The notes under the pieces: generated by a model | Told to the model about the DNA's origin: nothing | Databases searched by the model: none | What the model saw: the letters and a program-made list of their open reading frames with translations, nothing else | DNA from: a bacterium | GTDB lineage: Bacteria > Actinomycetota > Acidimicrobiia > Spongiisociales > Spongiisociaceae | Length of the DNA stretch: 41,439 bases | Assembly (NCBI GenBank): GCA_028821575.1 | Contig: JAPPFW010000059.1 | Location: 1-41,439 of the forward strand | Direction of reading: 5' to 3' | Position numbers and translations under genes: made by a program | Part shown: in pieces, positions 33,106 through 41,439 of the stretch | How positions within the stretch are numbered: the stretch's first letter is position 1 | Layout of the letters: each line of letters begins with the position of its first letter

Positions 33106-33879
33106 CTACCCCAGTGGTCTGGCCGTTAGCAAGTCGCTGACGGTGGTCACGACCGGTCCGTCGGCGGTCAGCGCCACCGTATGTTCGAAGTGAGCTGACC
33201 GCTTCCCGTCGGCCGTCACGACCGTCCATCCGTCGGCCTTGGTGAGGGTCTGGTGGGTTCCCAGATTGAACATCGGCTCGATGCAGACCGCCATGCCCCG
33301 TTTGAGGCGGGTGCCCTTCCCCGGCACCCCGTAGTTGGGGATCTGGGGACTCTCGTGCATCGCCCGCCCGATTCCGTGGCCCACGTAGTCACGGACCACT
33401 CCGTAGCCGTGTGGCGCGGCGGCCCGTTCCACGGCGTGACCGATGTCACCGACCCGGCCCCCGGCCCTGGCCCGGTCGATCCCCTCCCACAGGGCCCGGC
33501 GGGTGACCTCGAGGAGCCGGCGCGCCTCCTCGTCGAGGTCGCCGATGCCGATGGTGAGGGCCGCGTCGCCGTGGTAACCCTCGTAGACGGCGCCGGCGTC
33601 GATGGAGAGGATATCGCCGGGCGCCAGCCGGTAGTCGCCGGGGATCCCGTGGACGATGACCTCGTTGGGAGACGTGCAGATGTGGGCCGGGAATCCCTGG
33701 TAGTTGAGGAACGACGGCGTGCAACCCCTGGAACGGATGACGTCCGCCGCGATCCCGTCGAGCTTCCGGAGGGTGACCCCGACGTCCGCCGCCTCGACCA
33801 CCGCCTCGTGAACCGCCGCCACGCACGCCCCGGCCACGGCCATCTTGCGGAACTCCCGCTCGTTCTTGATGGTGATCAT
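33106..33879 (-). CDS. map: methionine aminopeptidase, type I
   Basis: The 257-residue metalloenzyme removes the initiator Met from nascent proteins. Substrate His78 lies in VIVHGIPGD. Metal ligands are Asp94 (SIDAGAVY), Asp105 (HGDAALT), His168 ([10 protein letters not shown]), Glu201 (EPMF) and Glu232 (HFEHTVALT). The absence of an N-terminal zinc finger makes it the short type Ia form. ATG overlaps the adk stop by four bases. It is the last gene before the terminator, in the classical secY-adk-map order. Confidence 0.97.
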   Translation of the reverse strand: MITIKNEREFRKMAVAGACVAAVHEAVVEAADVGVTLRKLDGIAADVIRSRGCTPSFLNYQGFPAHICTSPNEVIVHGIPGDYRLAPGDILSIDAGAVYEGYHGDAALTIGIGDLDEEARRLLEVTRRALWEGIDRARAGGRVGDIGHAVERAAAPHGYGVVRDYVGHGIGRAMHESPQIPNYGVPGKGTRLKRGMAVCIEPMFNLGTHQTLTKADGWTVVTADGKRSAHFEHTVALTADGPVVTTVSDLLTARPLG

Positions 33880-34433
33880 GCCCGGGACAGGCCGGCCAGA
33901 ACCTCGAGGATGCGACCCGTGATCTCCTCGATGGCGCCGGTGCCCCGGACCGGCATGACGATGCCGCGCTTCTGGTAGAAGCCTACGAGCGGCGCCGTCT
34001 CCCGCTCGTAGACCGCCAGCCGGTTCCGCACCGAGGCCTCGGTGTCATCGGCACGGCCGCGCGCCAGCATCCGGTCCACCAGTGCGTCCCGCGGAGCGGT
34101 CAGCACGATCACCGCGTCGAGGGCGTCCTCCCCGATCGTCTCGTCGAGGGCCCGGGCCTGCGGGAGGGTGCGGGGAAACCCGTCGAGGATGTAGCCGTCG
34201 GCGGCGTCGGCATGGCCCAGGCGATCCATCAGCATCTCGACCGTCACGCTGTCGGGAACGAGATCCCCGCGGTCCATGATGCGCCCCACCCGCTTCCCGA
34301 GAGGGGTGCCGTCGGATATGTGGCGGCGGAACATGTCGCCGGTGGAGATGTGGGCAATGCTGCAAGCCGTGGATACCTTCGCCGCCTGCGTGCCCTTGCC
34401 GACCCCGGGAGGGCCGAGGAACAGCAGCCTCAT
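33876..34433 (-). CDS. adk: adenylate kinase
   Basis: The 185-residue enzyme equilibrates ATP, ADP and AMP. FLGPPGVGKGTQA (residues 5-17) is the P-loop, HISTGDMFRRHI the AMP site, and DGFPRTLPQA the next family motif. The LID is short (RGRADDTEASVRNRL) with no zinc-finger insertion, typical of actinobacterial Adk (about 181-190 residues). ATG 34433 is 19 bases after secY and its stop overlaps map. Confidence 0.97.
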   Translation of the reverse strand: MRLLFLGPPGVGKGTQAAKVSTACSIAHISTGDMFRRHISDGTPLGKRVGRIMDRGDLVPDSVTVEMLMDRLGHADAADGYILDGFPRTLPQARALDETIGEDALDAVIVLTAPRDALVDRMLARGRADDTEASVRNRLAVYERETAPLVGFYQKRGIVMPVRGTGAIEEITGRILEVLAGLSRA

Positions 34434-34452
34434 GGCCCGGCGGTTTGGCCGT

Positions 34453-35775
34453 TCAAGTGAGGAACCCCTCGTAGTTCCGCATGGTGAGCTGGCTCTCGAT
34501 CTGCTTCATCGTCTCGAGGGCGACCCCGACCACGATGAGGATCGAGACTCCGGAGAACCCCACCGGAATCGCCCACACCGCCGACGCTATGGCGGGGAGG
34601 ATCGAGATCATCCCCAGGAAGATGGCGCCGGGAAGGGTGATGCGGTTGAGGATCCTCTCGAGGTAGCGGGCGGTCTGGCGGCCCGGACGCTGGCCCGGTA
34701 TGAACCCGCCCTGGCGCTGGATCATCTCCGACTGGCGGGCCGGGTCGAACTGGATGGCCGTGTAGAAGTAGGTGAAGAACACGATCAGGAAGAACAGCAC
34801 CCCTATGTAGACCCAGCTCGTGGCGCCGCTCGCGTAGCCGGAGGGGGCCAGGTGCACGTTGATGAACTCCCGTACGGTGGCGAAGAATCCCTCGGTGCTC
34901 GGGATAGAGGTGGAGATCAGCACCGGGAAGAACAGGATCGACGTGGCGAAGATCACCGGGATCACGCCGGCCATGTTGATCTTGAGCGGTATGTAGGTGC
35001 TCTGGCCGCCCATTACCCGCCGGCCCCGGATGCGCTTGGCGAACTGTATCGGGATCCGCCGCTGTCCCTGCTCCACGTAGATGATGCCCACGATCATGAA
35101 GACGAAGAGGGCGATGATGAAGACGAAGATGGCGGCGCGCCCGGCCGGAACCGTGAACTGCCAGATCAGCGTGAACTGGCTGGGCAGGGCCGCGACGATG
35201 CTGATGAAGATCAGCAGCGACATCCCGTTGCCCACGCCCCGCTGGGTTATGAGCTCGCCCAACCACATCACGAAGGCCGTGCCTGCGGTCATCGTGACCA
35301 CCATCAACACGACCCGGGTGGGCGTGTAGTCGTCGATCAGCACCACCCCTCCGGTGAAGCTGCTGCCCCGGCTGAACAGGTAGGTGATGCCCGTCGACTG
35401 GAGGAGGGCGAGGACGACCGTGACGATACGGGTCCACTTGGTGATGACCGCCCTCCCCGACTCGCCCTCGTCCTGGAGCTTCTGCAGCTTCGGGATGACC
35501 ACCGACAGGAGCTGCATGATGATGCTGGCGGTTATGTACGGGAGGATCCCGAGGCTGAACACCGAGAGGTTCTCGAGGGCGTTCCCGGAGAACAGGTTGA
35601 GCAGGCCGAAGGCGCCGCCCTGCCGCTGGCCGGCCAAGGCGTCGAGCCGGTCCAACTCGATCCCCGGAACCGGGACCGTCGCCCCCAACCGGTAGAGGGC
35701 GAAGATGCCGAGGGTGAACAGGATCTTGCCCCGAAGATCCGGGATCTTGAACATGTGGCGGTACACGTTCAGCAT
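34453..35775 (-). CDS. secY: preprotein translocase subunit SecY
   Basis: The 440-residue protein forms the Sec channel in the cytoplasmic membrane. It has ten hydrophobic segments, starting with KILFTLGIFALYRLGATVPVPG. Signature regions are LNLFSGNALENLSVFSLGILPYI-x-ASI, LGELITQRGVGNGMSLLIF (about 170-190) and IPLKINMAGVIPVIFA. It exports the signal-peptide proteins encoded in this window, including the two SLH-repeat proteins. It is preceded by a 355-base gap with its own promoter-like site, so secY-adk-map may be transcribed apart from the spc genes. Confidence 0.97.
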   Translation of the reverse strand: MLNVYRHMFKIPDLRGKILFTLGIFALYRLGATVPVPGIELDRLDALAGQRQGGAFGLLNLFSGNALENLSVFSLGILPYITASIIMQLLSVVIPKLQKLQDEGESGRAVITKWTRIVTVVLALLQSTGITYLFSRGSSFTGGVVLIDDYTPTRVVLMVVTMTAGTAFVMWLGELITQRGVGNGMSLLIFISIVAALPSQFTLIWQFTVPAGRAAIFVFIIALFVFMIVGIIYVEQGQRRIPIQFAKRIRGRRVMGGQSTYIPLKINMAGVIPVIFATSILFFPVLISTSIPSTEGFFATVREFINVHLAPSGYASGATSWVYIGVLFFLIVFFTYFYTAIQFDPARQSEMIQRQGGFIPGQRPGRQTARYLERILNRITLPGAIFLGMISILPAIASAVWAIPVGFSGVSILIVVGVALETMKQIESQLTMRNYEGFLT

Positions 35776-36130
35776 CAGCGCCGCCTTCCGTAACCGTTGC
35801 CCCGACCTTCAGCCCGACCGCAGCGCATCCGAGTGCCGGGCCCGACACCGGATCCGCCGGTCCGCGAAAACCGCCCCGACAGGCTGGCCCTCCGGGCCCA
35901 CCCCCACCACCACCTGTCCTCGGTTCGGAGCGCGCTTCGCCCGGCTGGCCGGGAATGGCCGCTCCGGAGACCTGATCCCTCCGGCGGTCGGGCCGACGTC
36001 CAGTCCCGGGACCGCGCAGGTGCTTGGTAGTTCCCAAGTATGGGGCGGGCCTGTGACAGGGTCAACCCCCTTGTACGGGCAGGCCTGGCGGGGATCGCCA
36101 CCCGGTGGCCCATAGGGGACGCTGAGGTCG
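35776..36130. other. 355-base gap between rplO and secY
   Basis: In most genomes secY follows rplO closely. Here 355 bases without a supportable gene separate them. On the leftward strand the region carries a promoter-like site (36037-36065) and about 260 bases of G+C-rich leader to secY. No conserved RNA structure was recognised. Confidence 0.55.
36037..36065 (-). promoter_or_regulatory. sigma70-like promoter for secY-adk-map
   Basis: On the leftward strand, TTGACC (36065-36060) and CATACT (36042-36037) stand 17 bases apart, close to TTGACA/TATAAT. The site lies inside the unusual rplO-secY gap, about 260 bases before the secY start. This agrees with separate transcription of secY-adk-map. 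Confidence 0.55.
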
Positions 36131-36589
36131 TCACCCGACTATCACGCACGAACCGCCCGCGCTCTCGATCTTGTGGCGGGCCGACCCGCTGAAGGCGTGG
36201 GCCTCCACGGTCAGTGCCGCATCGATCTCGCCCCTGCCCAGCACCTTGACCTTCCCGCGCTTGTGGACGAGGCCCCGCTCCCGAAGGTCGGACAGGGAAA
36301 CGGTGGCGCCGTCACCGAACGCGGCGAGGTGGTCGACGTTCACCACGGTGTACTCCACCCGGTTGTAGGGCTTGAACCCGCGGAGTTTCGGGATGCGAGC
36401 CTGCAGAGGCGTCTGGCCGCCCTCGAAGCCGGGACGTACGTTTCGCCGGGCCTTGAGGCCCTTCGTACCGCGACCGGCAGTCTTGCCGCGCCGGCCGGCT
36501 TCGCCGCGCCCGACGCGGATCTTCTTACGCTTCGACCCTTCGGCGGGTCGCAGGTGATGGAGCTTGAGTTGATTCCTCTTGGTGGCCAC
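36131..36589 (-). CDS. rplO: ribosomal protein L15
   Basis: The 152-residue protein begins KRNQLKLHHLRPAEGSKRK and continues with RVGRGEAGRRGKTAGRGTKG, FEGGQTPLQARIPKLRGF and the C-terminal VEAHAFSGSARHKIESAGG. It is the last spc-operon ribosomal gene before the gap. A 118-base spacer separates it from rpmD. Confidence 0.96.
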   Translation of the reverse strand: MATKRNQLKLHHLRPAEGSKRKKIRVGRGEAGRRGKTAGRGTKGLKARRNVRPGFEGGQTPLQARIPKLRGFKPYNRVEYTVVNVDHLAAFGDGATVSLSDLRERGLVHKRGKVKVLGRGEIDAALTVEAHAFSGSARHKIESAGGSCVIVG

Positions 36590-36707
36590 GGTCGGCTCCT
36601 CCGGATTAGGTCTCGCGTCGATGTCCTCTAGGTACGTGTCGTTGCGGCGGGGTGGCGGTCCGGCGTGCGACGGCAGCGCCGCAGCGTATCACCTCGCGGG
36701 CGGACCA

Positions 36708-36893
36708 CTACAACTGCTCCACTTCCACCAGGTGGCGGACCCGGTGCACCATCCCCCGGATATCGGGGGTGTCGCGGTGCTCCACCGAGGCGTTGATCCT
36801 GCGGAGCCCCAGGCTTCGGACCGTAGCCCTGGCCTTCGGCTTCTCGCCGATCAGGCTTCTCCGCAGGGTGATACGAAGTCGGGACTCTGCCAT
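36708..36893 (-). CDS. rpmD: ribosomal protein L30
   Basis: The 61-residue protein reads MAESRLRITLRRSLIGEKPK, then ARATVRSLGLRRINASVEHR and D-x-P-D-IRGMVHRVRHLVEVEQ, the complete L30 fold. ATG 36893 gives the usual N-terminus. A start at 36908, overlapping the rpsE stop as ATGA, would add five residues and is possible. Confidence 0.93.
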   Translation of the reverse strand: MAESRLRITLRRSLIGEKPKARATVRSLGLRRINASVEHRDTPDIRGMVHRVRHLVEVEQL

Positions 36894-36904
36894 CGCCACC
36901 GGCC

Positions 36905-37468
36905 TCATCCACCCGAGGCCCGGAGCATCTCGGTGGAGCGGTATGCGGCCAGCAGGCCGGGCGGCGTGACATCCTCGGGTGTCTTCCCTCTGGCCCTGGC
37001 CACATCCTCCGGCCGCCGCTGGCCCTTGAGGCCGTCCACGGTGGCCCGGGCCACGTTGAGGTGGGTCGGGGCGCCGAGCGACTTCGCCAGGGCGTCGCGC
37101 ACCCCGGCCGCCTCCAGTATCTGGCGTACCGCGCCGCCGGCGATCACTCCCGTACCGGGCGAGGCCGGCTTGAGGAGCACGCGCGACGCACCGTGGCGGC
37201 CGACCACCTCGTGTATGAGCGACGTGCCGGCCATAGGAACCATGAACATGGACTTGCGCGCCGACTCGATCGCCTTCTGTATGGCTGTGGGGACTTCCTT
37301 GGCCTTGCCGTAGCCGACTCCGACCTTGCCGTTTCCGTCTCCCAGCGCAACCAGCGCGGTGAAGGAGAACCTGCGTCCCCCCTTGCTGACCTTCGACACC
37401 CGGTTGATCTCGATTACCCGCTCGTCGTACTGGGGGCCGGAGCCGGCCATCCCGTCGCGTCGCCTCAT
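36905..37468 (-). CDS. rpsE: ribosomal protein S5
   Basis: The 187-residue protein has the double-stranded RNA-binding N-domain ([34 protein letters not shown]) and the C-domain ([36 protein letters not shown]). Proofreading-linked positions are conserved. Starts at TTG 37480, ATG 37468 and ATG 37450 are in frame; 37468, right after the rplR stop, is preferred. Confidence 0.95.
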   Translation of the reverse strand: MRRRDGMAGSGPQYDERVIEINRVSKVSKGGRRFSFTALVALGDGNGKVGVGYGKAKEVPTAIQKAIESARKSMFMVPMAGTSLIHEVVGRHGASRVLLKPASPGTGVIAGGAVRQILEAAGVRDALAKSLGAPTHLNVARATVDGLKGQRRPEDVARARGKTPEDVTPPGLLAAYRSTEMLRASGG

Positions 37469-37469
37469 C

Positions 37470-37823
37470 CTAGAACTCAAGTCCCGCCTCCCTTGCCGAA
37501 TCCGCCAGTGCCTTCACCCGACCGTGGAAAGGATGCCCGCCCCGGTCGAACACCACGTCGGTGACTCCGGCTGCGGCTGCCCGGGCCGCGATGAGCGTTC
37601 CTACCGTGGCGGCCGTGGCGGCGGTCAGCGTCGCGGAGCGAAGTTGCTCCTCCTGGGACGACGCCGCCGCCAGGGTCCGGCCCGCGTCGTCGTCGATCAC
37701 CTGGGCGTATATGTACCGGTTGCTGCGGAAGACGGCCAGCCGCGGCCGGGAGGCGCTGCCTCTCACCCTCTTCCTCACCCGCCGGTGGCGCCGGATGCGG
37801 GCCCGGGTCCGGACGCCGCTCAT
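37470..37823 (-). CDS. rplR: ribosomal protein L18
   Basis: The 117-residue 5S-rRNA binder shows [20 protein letters not shown], then [20 protein letters not shown]. It ends with [20 protein letters not shown] and REAGLEF, as is standard. ATG overlaps the rplF stop by four bases (ATGA). Confidence 0.97.
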   Translation of the reverse strand: MSGVRTRARIRRHRRVRKRVRGSASRPRLAVFRSNRYIYAQVIDDDAGRTLAAASSQEEQLRSATLTAATAATVGTLIAARAAAAGVTDVVFDRGGHPFHGRVKALADSAREAGLEF

Positions 37824-38368
37824 CGCGCCGCCGCTCCCGCAGCCTTGCCGCTCTTGCGCCGCACGTACTCGTCCACGTACCGGATGCCCTTGCCCTTGTA
37901 GGGCTCCGGCGGGCGCACGCTGCGGATGTCGGCCGCCACCTGGCCGACCAGTTCCTTGTCGATCCCCTTGACGACGATGGTGGTGGCGTCGGGGACCTCG
38001 AAGTCGATCCCTTCCGTGGCGGGGATGGGGACGGTGTGGCTGAAACCGACCTGGAGTTCCAACCCCCGGCCCCTGGGGAGGACCCGGTATCCCACCCCGA
38101 CGATCTTGAGTGTCTTGCTGTAGCCCTGCGAAACCCCGGTGACCATGTTGTTGACCAGCGCCCTGGCCAGGCCGTGGTAGGCGCGGGTGCGGCGCTCGTC
38201 GTCCCGGCGGGTGACCACGCAGCGGCCGTCCACCACCTCCAGGCGCACCCGGTTCTCGAAGGTGCGACGGAGCGAACCCTTCGGCCCCGCCACGGTCACG
38301 GCCCCGCCGGCCACGGTGACCGTCACGCCGGGCGGGACGGGGACGGGGATCCTTCCTATGCGGCTCAT
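37820..38368 (-). CDS. rplF: ribosomal protein L6
   Basis: The 182-residue protein starts [19 protein letters not shown] and has the duplicated alpha-L6 domains. The second contains [20 protein letters not shown]. The signature [20 protein letters not shown] near the C-terminus binds 23S rRNA. It lies four bases after rpsH. Confidence 0.97.
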   Translation of the reverse strand: MSRIGRIPVPVPPGVTVTVAGGAVTVAGPKGSLRRTFENRVRLEVVDGRCVVTRRDDERRTRAYHGLARALVNNMVTGVSQGYSKTLKIVGVGYRVLPRGRGLELQVGFSHTVPIPATEGIDFEVPDATTIVVKGIDKELVGQVAADIRSVRPPEPYKGKGIRYVDEYVRRKSGKAAGAAAR

Positions 38369-38372
38369 GATC

Positions 38373-38774
38373 TCACCAGACCTCGCACACCAGCTCGCCG
38401 CCCAGGCGTCGCCGCCGGGCCTCCCGGTCCGGAAGCAGTCCCTGGGAGGTGGACACGACCACCGTTCCCAGGCCTCCCTGGGACCGGGGGAGCTCGTGTG
38501 CTCCCTTGTATATGCGCCGCCCCGGGCGGGAGACGCGCCGCACGCCCTTGAGTATCCGGTCCCGGTTGCCCTTGCCGGCGAACTTGAGCCTGATCGTCAA
38601 CTCCGTGCCCTGGTCGGCGGGCACCACGTCGTATCCCTCCACGTATCCCTCGGCGGCGAGAAGCTTGGCGATCTGCTCCTTCATCTTCGAGGAGGGCATG
38701 CTCACGCTGGAGTGCAGCGCCAGGTTGGCGTTGCGTATGCGGGTCAGCATGTCGGCGATGGGGTCGGTCATCAT
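38373..38774 (-). CDS. rpsH: ribosomal protein S8
   Basis: The 133-residue central-domain binder begins MTDPIADMLTRIRNAN. It contains SMPSSKMKEQIAKLLAAEGY, and at the end RSQGGLGTVVVSTSQGLL and EARRRRLGGELVCEVW. Two adjacent Met codons offer starts at 38774 or 38771. In Escherichia coli S8 represses the spc operon; no such site was identified here. Confidence 0.97.
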   Translation of the reverse strand: MMTDPIADMLTRIRNANLALHSSVSMPSSKMKEQIAKLLAAEGYVEGYDVVPADQGTELTIRLKFAGKGNRDRILKGVRRVSRPGRRIYKGAHELPRSQGGLGTVVVSTSQGLLPDREARRRRLGGELVCEVW

Positions 38775-38781
38775 GAGCGGA

Positions 38782-39087
38782 TCACCAGGACGACTTCATC
38801 ACGCCGGGTAGCTCGCCCCGGTGGGCGAGTTCCCGGACCGCTATACGGGACATACCGAACTGGCGGAGGAAACCGCGGGGCCGGCCGGTGATGCCGCACC
38901 GGTTCCGGTACCGGGTGGGGCTCGCGTCGCGAGGCATCTTGGCGATGGCCGCGTAGGCCTCGCGCTTGGCCTCGAGGGACGCGTCAGGATCCTTGATGAC
39001 GCTGACCAGTTCCGCTCGCCGCTCCCGGTAGCGCTCGATCAGCTCCGCCCGTCGCTTGTTCTTGGCAATCATCGACTTCTTAGCCAT
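38782..39087 (-). CDS. rpsN: ribosomal protein S14, long zinc-independent form
   Basis: The 101-residue protein reads [48 protein letters not shown] and ends [11 protein letters not shown]. With one cysteine only, it is the C-minus form. In mycobacteria the spc-operon copy is the short zinc-binding form and the long form lies in a Zur-controlled operon. Here the long form occupies the main operon. Confidence 0.95.
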   Translation of the reverse strand: MAKKSMIAKNKRRAELIERYRERRAELVSVIKDPDASLEAKREAYAAIAKMPRDASPTRYRNRCGITGRPRGFLRQFGMSRIAVRELAHRGELPGVMKSSW

Positions 39088-39102
39088 CTTCCAGCCTCTA
39101 TC

Positions 39103-39672
39103 TCAGTTGGTCATGGGCACCGTGCGCCGGAACGGAAAGCCGAACGCATCCAGCAATGCCCTCGCCGCCCGGTCGTCGGAGGCGGTCGTGCATATGGTGA
39201 TGTCCATACCGCGCACCGCCGTCACCTTGTCATAGTCGATCTCCGGAAAGATGAGCTGCTCGCTCACCCCGAAGCTGTAGTTGCCCCGGCCGTCGAACGA
39301 GGCCGGGCTCAGCCCCCGGAAGTCCCGGATGCGAGGGATCGAGATGGTAATCAACCTGTCGAGGAACTCCCAGGCCCGATCCCCCCGCAGAGTAACGGAG
39401 CAGCCCACCGGGTTCCCCGCCCGGAGCTTGAAGCCCGCGATCGACCTCCGCGCCCGGTTGAGCCGGGGCCTCTGCCCGGCGATCGTGGCCAGGTCGTTCA
39501 TCGCGGCGTTGATCTGCTTGGCGTCGCCCACCGCGTCGCCCACCCCCATGTTCACGACGATCTTGTCGATCCTGGGGACCAGCATCGGGTTGGGAAGGCC
39601 CAGCTCCTCCATGATCCGGGTGTGGACCGTCTCCACGTACAGCTGCTTGAGTCTGGGAGTGGTCGGATTCAT
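39103..39672 (-). CDS. rplE: ribosomal protein L5
   Basis: The 189-residue 5S-rRNA binder shows [27 protein letters not shown], the basic [20 protein letters not shown] and [20 protein letters not shown]. It ends [16 protein letters not shown] 39672 is preferred over GTG 39681 three codons upstream. It is 25 bases after rplX. Confidence 0.96.
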   Translation of the reverse strand: MNPTTPRLKQLYVETVHTRIMEELGLPNPMLVPRIDKIVVNMGVGDAVGDAKQINAAMNDLATIAGQRPRLNRARRSIAGFKLRAGNPVGCSVTLRGDRAWEFLDRLITISIPRIRDFRGLSPASFDGRGNYSFGVSEQLIFPEIDYDKVTAVRGMDITICTTASDDRAARALLDAFGFPFRRTVPMTN

Positions 39673-39697
39673 GGTTCGCACCGTTCGTTCATGGCCG

Positions 39698-40003
39698 TCA
39701 TACCTCGCCGCCGCACTTGGCGCACCGGCGGTACTTGCGGCCGGTCTCGCTGAAGCCGGCCCGCACCCGCACCGGCCCGCACTCCTCGCACACCAGCATC
39801 ACGTTGGAGATGTCGATCGGCATGTCCTTGTCGACGATCCCGGCCTGGATGGTCCGGCCCCTGGCCTTCTGGTGGCGCTTGGCTGTGTTGATGTTCTCGA
39901 CGACCACCTTCCCCTGCTTGGGAATCACCCGGGCCACCCTCGACTGGCGGCCCCGGTCCTTGCCGGATACCACCATGACCCGGTCGCCCTCCCTCACGGC
40001 CAT
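39698..40003 (-). CDS. rplX: ribosomal protein L24
   Basis: The 101-residue protein has a KOW motif ([20 protein letters not shown]) and [22 protein letters not shown] sequence. A C-terminal four-cysteine ribbon is present (VCEECGPV ... RRCAKCG), which could bind zinc. ATG 40003 overlaps the rplN stop by one base (TGATG). Confidence 0.96.
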   Translation of the reverse strand: MAVREGDRVMVVSGKDRGRQSRVARVIPKQGKVVVENINTAKRHQKARGRTIQAGIVDKDMPIDISNVMLVCEECGPVRVRAGFSETGRKYRRCAKCGGEV

Positions 40004-40371
40004 CAGATCACCTCCGGGGCCAGCGAGACGATCCGCATGAACCGGCGGTCGCGCAGCTCGCGGGCCACCGGGCCGAAGATGCGGGTCCCGCGGGGCAGGC
40101 GGTTCTCGTGGATGATGACGCAGGCGTTGTCGTCGAAGCGTATGTAGGTGCCGTCCCGGCGGCGCTGCTCCTTGGCGGTACGGACCACCACCGCCTTGAC
40201 CACCTCTCCCTTCTTGAGGGCGGCACCGGGGGTGGCCTGCTTGACGGTGGCCACTATCACGTCCCCGATCCGGGCATAGCGGCGGCGCGACCCGCCCAGC
40301 ACGCGGATGCACAGCACCTCCCGGGCGCCGCTGTTGTCGGCTACCTTCAGGCGCGACTCCTGCTGGATCAT
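40003..40371 (-). CDS. rplN: ribosomal protein L14
   Basis: The 122-residue protein, exactly the usual length from ATG 40371, starts [20 protein letters not shown]. It contains [40 protein letters not shown] and the ending [17 protein letters not shown] overlaps the rpsQ stop by four bases. Confidence 0.97.
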   Translation of the reverse strand: MIQQESRLKVADNSGAREVLCIRVLGGSRRRYARIGDVIVATVKQATPGAALKKGEVVKAVVVRTAKEQRRRDGTYIRFDDNACVIIHENRLPRGTRIFGPVARELRDRRFMRIVSLAPEVI

Positions 40372-40625
40372 CGGGCCCGCTCCAGGATCCTGACCAGCCG
40401 CCACCGCTTGGTCTTGGACACGGGCCGCGTCTCGGCGATCAGCACCCTGTCCCCGTTCCGGGCGTCGTCGTTCTCGTCGTGCACATGGACCTTCTTGGCG
40501 GTCCTGACGATCTTGTCGTACCGGGGGTGGCGGGAGGTGCGCTCGATCCTGACGGTAACCGTCCGGCTCCGAGCGTCCGATACCACGACGCCCACCCGGC
40601 TCTTGCGGGTTGCCCGCTCAACCAT
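40368..40625 (-). CDS. rpsQ: ribosomal protein S17
   Basis: The 85-residue OB-fold protein shows [20 protein letters not shown], the S17 signature [20 protein letters not shown] and a short C-terminus. It overlaps rpmC by eight bases and rplN by four, indicating tight translational coupling. Confidence 0.97.
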   Translation of the reverse strand: MVERATRKSRVGVVVSDARSRTVTVRIERTSRHPRYDKIVRTAKKVHVHDENDDARNGDRVLIAETRPVSKTKRWRLVRILERAR

Positions 40626-40827
40626 TGCCCCTCCTATCCTCGAGAGCGGCCTCGTGCATCACGGTCTTGATGCGGGCGATCCGCCGGCGCAGGCGCCCCA
40701 GTGACGCGGTGTCGTTCGACTGGCTCACCGCCAACTGGAACCGCAGGTTGAACAGCTCTTCCTTGGACTCGTCGAGCAGGTCGACGAGTTCCGCCGGGGT
40801 CAGGTCGCGCATTTCCGAGGCCCTCAT
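40618..40827 (-). CDS. rpmC: ribosomal protein L29
   Basis: The 69-residue helical protein at the tunnel exit reads MRASEMRDLTPAELVDLLDE, KEELFNLRFQLAVSQSNDTA and RLRRRIARIKTVMHE. It overlaps rpsQ and follows rplP after 43 bases. Confidence 0.96.
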   Translation of the reverse strand: MRASEMRDLTPAELVDLLDESKEELFNLRFQLAVSQSNDTASLGRLRRRIARIKTVMHEAALEDRRGNG

Positions 40828-40870
40828 GGCGCTCCCCTCACGGCGCGTACGGCTTCCGCCACGTCTCGCC

Positions 40871-41278
40871 TCACATCTGCTCCCGCGTCACGAATCTGGT
40901 CTTGATGGGAAGCTTGTGGCCGGCCTTGCGGATGGCTTCCCTGGCCATCTCCTCGCCAACCCCGGAGAGTTCCATCATCACCCTCCCGGGCTTGACGACC
41001 GCCACCCAGAACTCCGGGTTGCCCTTGCCAGAACCCATCCGGGTCTCGGCGGGCTTCGCCGTCATGGGTTTGTCGGGAAAGATGGTTATCCACACCTTCC
41101 CGCCCCGCCGCACCGTCCGGGTGATGGCCACCCGGGCCGCTTCGATCTGGCGGGCGGTGATGTGTCCGGGCTCGAGCGCCTGGATCCCGTAGTCGCCGAA
41201 CGAGACCGAGGTGCCGCCCTTCGCGTAGCCTCTCATCCGGCCCCTGTGTACCTTGCGGTACTTGGTGCGCTTCGGCAT
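40871..41278 (-). CDS. rplP: ribosomal protein L16
   Basis: The 135-residue protein begins [20 protein letters not shown]. It contains [59 protein letters not shown] and the C-terminal [19 protein letters not shown] 41278 gives the canonical start; the frame is open for two further codons. It helps form the A-site region of the large subunit. Confidence 0.97.
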   Translation of the reverse strand: MPKRTKYRKVHRGRMRGYAKGGTSVSFGDYGIQALEPGHITARQIEAARVAITRTVRRGGKVWITIFPDKPMTAKPAETRMGSGKGNPEFWVAVVKPGRVMMELSGVGEEMAREAIRKAGHKLPIKTRFVTREQM

Positions 41279-41287
41279 CAACACGGT

Positions 41288-41439
41288 CTACCCCCGCTTC
41301 CCCGAGTCGGGCTTCTTGCCGCCGGGGCTGTTCCGGGGGCCACCGCGTCCTGACCGGCCCCTGCTCGGGGCACCCCTGGTCCCGGGACCACGCCCACCAC
41401 CAGGCTTCCCACCGGGGCCACCCCTCGTCGCAGGACCAC
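41288..41439 (-). CDS. rpsC: ribosomal protein S3, C-terminal tail (cut by window edge)
   Basis: Only the last 49 codons are present, ending in TAG 41288-41290, nine bases before rplP. They encode a low-complexity Gly/Pro/Arg tail (GPGGKPGGGRGPGTRGAPS, then GGKKPDSGKRG), with none of the KH or S3_C core. Position directly before rplP identifies it as rpsC; disordered basic extensions on S3 are known in actinobacteria. Identification rests on gene order as much as sequence. Confidence 0.75.
   Translation of the reverse strand, partial: GPATRGGPGGKPGGGRGPGTRGAPSRGRSGRGGPRNSPGGKKPDSGKRG

Noticed and set aside
34276..35793. 505-codon rightward frame opposite secY, rich in Asp, His and Glu
   Set aside because: Antisense of the hydrophobic secY codons; its composition is explained by that alone.

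Overview
The window comes from a high-G+C Gram-positive bacterium, most likely an Actinomycetota of the Acidimicrobiia type. This is an inference from three things: the very G+C-rich coding sequence, a complete actinobacterial-style ribosomal protein and secY cluster, and cysteine-containing S-layer homology (SLH) modules of the form GC-x2-xP-x-RYCP-x3-VTR-x-QMA, which are common in that class. No rRNA, tRNA or CRISPR array was seen.

Layout. Positions 1-12.9 kb are accessory. They hold the tail of an IS3-type transposase, a CaiB/BaiF CoA-transferase, an AlbA_2/HATPase regulator gene between two 171-173 bp direct repeats, a hotdog thioesterase, a membrane-anchored coiled-coil protein, a small membrane protein, and a leftward operon abiEi-abiEii-hsdM-hsdS. 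Both abiE genes carry single-base frameshifts and no hsdR is visible. An aminotransferase and a nucleoside hydrolase follow. Positions 13.1-21.6 kb are filled by two giant tandem paralogous genes. Each encodes a signal segment, three SLH modules and exactly 30 cysteine-paired RCC1/BLIP-II-like beta-propeller repeats of about 37 residues.

From 22 kb to the right edge almost everything is leftward housekeeping DNA. In transcription order it reads rpsC(partial)-rplP-rpmC-rpsQ-rplN-rplX-rplE-rpsN-rpsH-rplF-rplR-rpsE-rpmD-rplO, then a 355-bp gap with a promoter-like site, secY-adk-map, a terminator, rpmJ-rpsM-rpsK-rpsD-rpoA-rplQ, a Yip1-like membrane protein, truA, rplM-rpsI, glmM, glmS and acpS. 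This region supplies ribosomal subunits, the RNA polymerase alpha subunit, the Sec channel, N-terminal Met removal, UDP-GlcNAc precursor synthesis (GlmS, GlmM) and acyl-carrier-protein activation. The one foreign-looking interruption is a rightward two-gene module between glmM and glmS: an unknown protein overlapping a TIGR02391/Ymh-type protein with a HEPN-like RNxxxH motif.

The points most worth following are: (a) the paired 30-repeat SLH/propeller proteins, whose irregular repeats match position by position; (b) the AlbA-type gene, whose flanking direct repeats are each fused to a different fragment of a related gene; (c) the frameshifted abiE pair leading an hsdM-hsdS operon without hsdR; (d) the HEPN-like module inside the glm cluster; (e) heptanucleotide GCCACAA arrays at gene boundaries.
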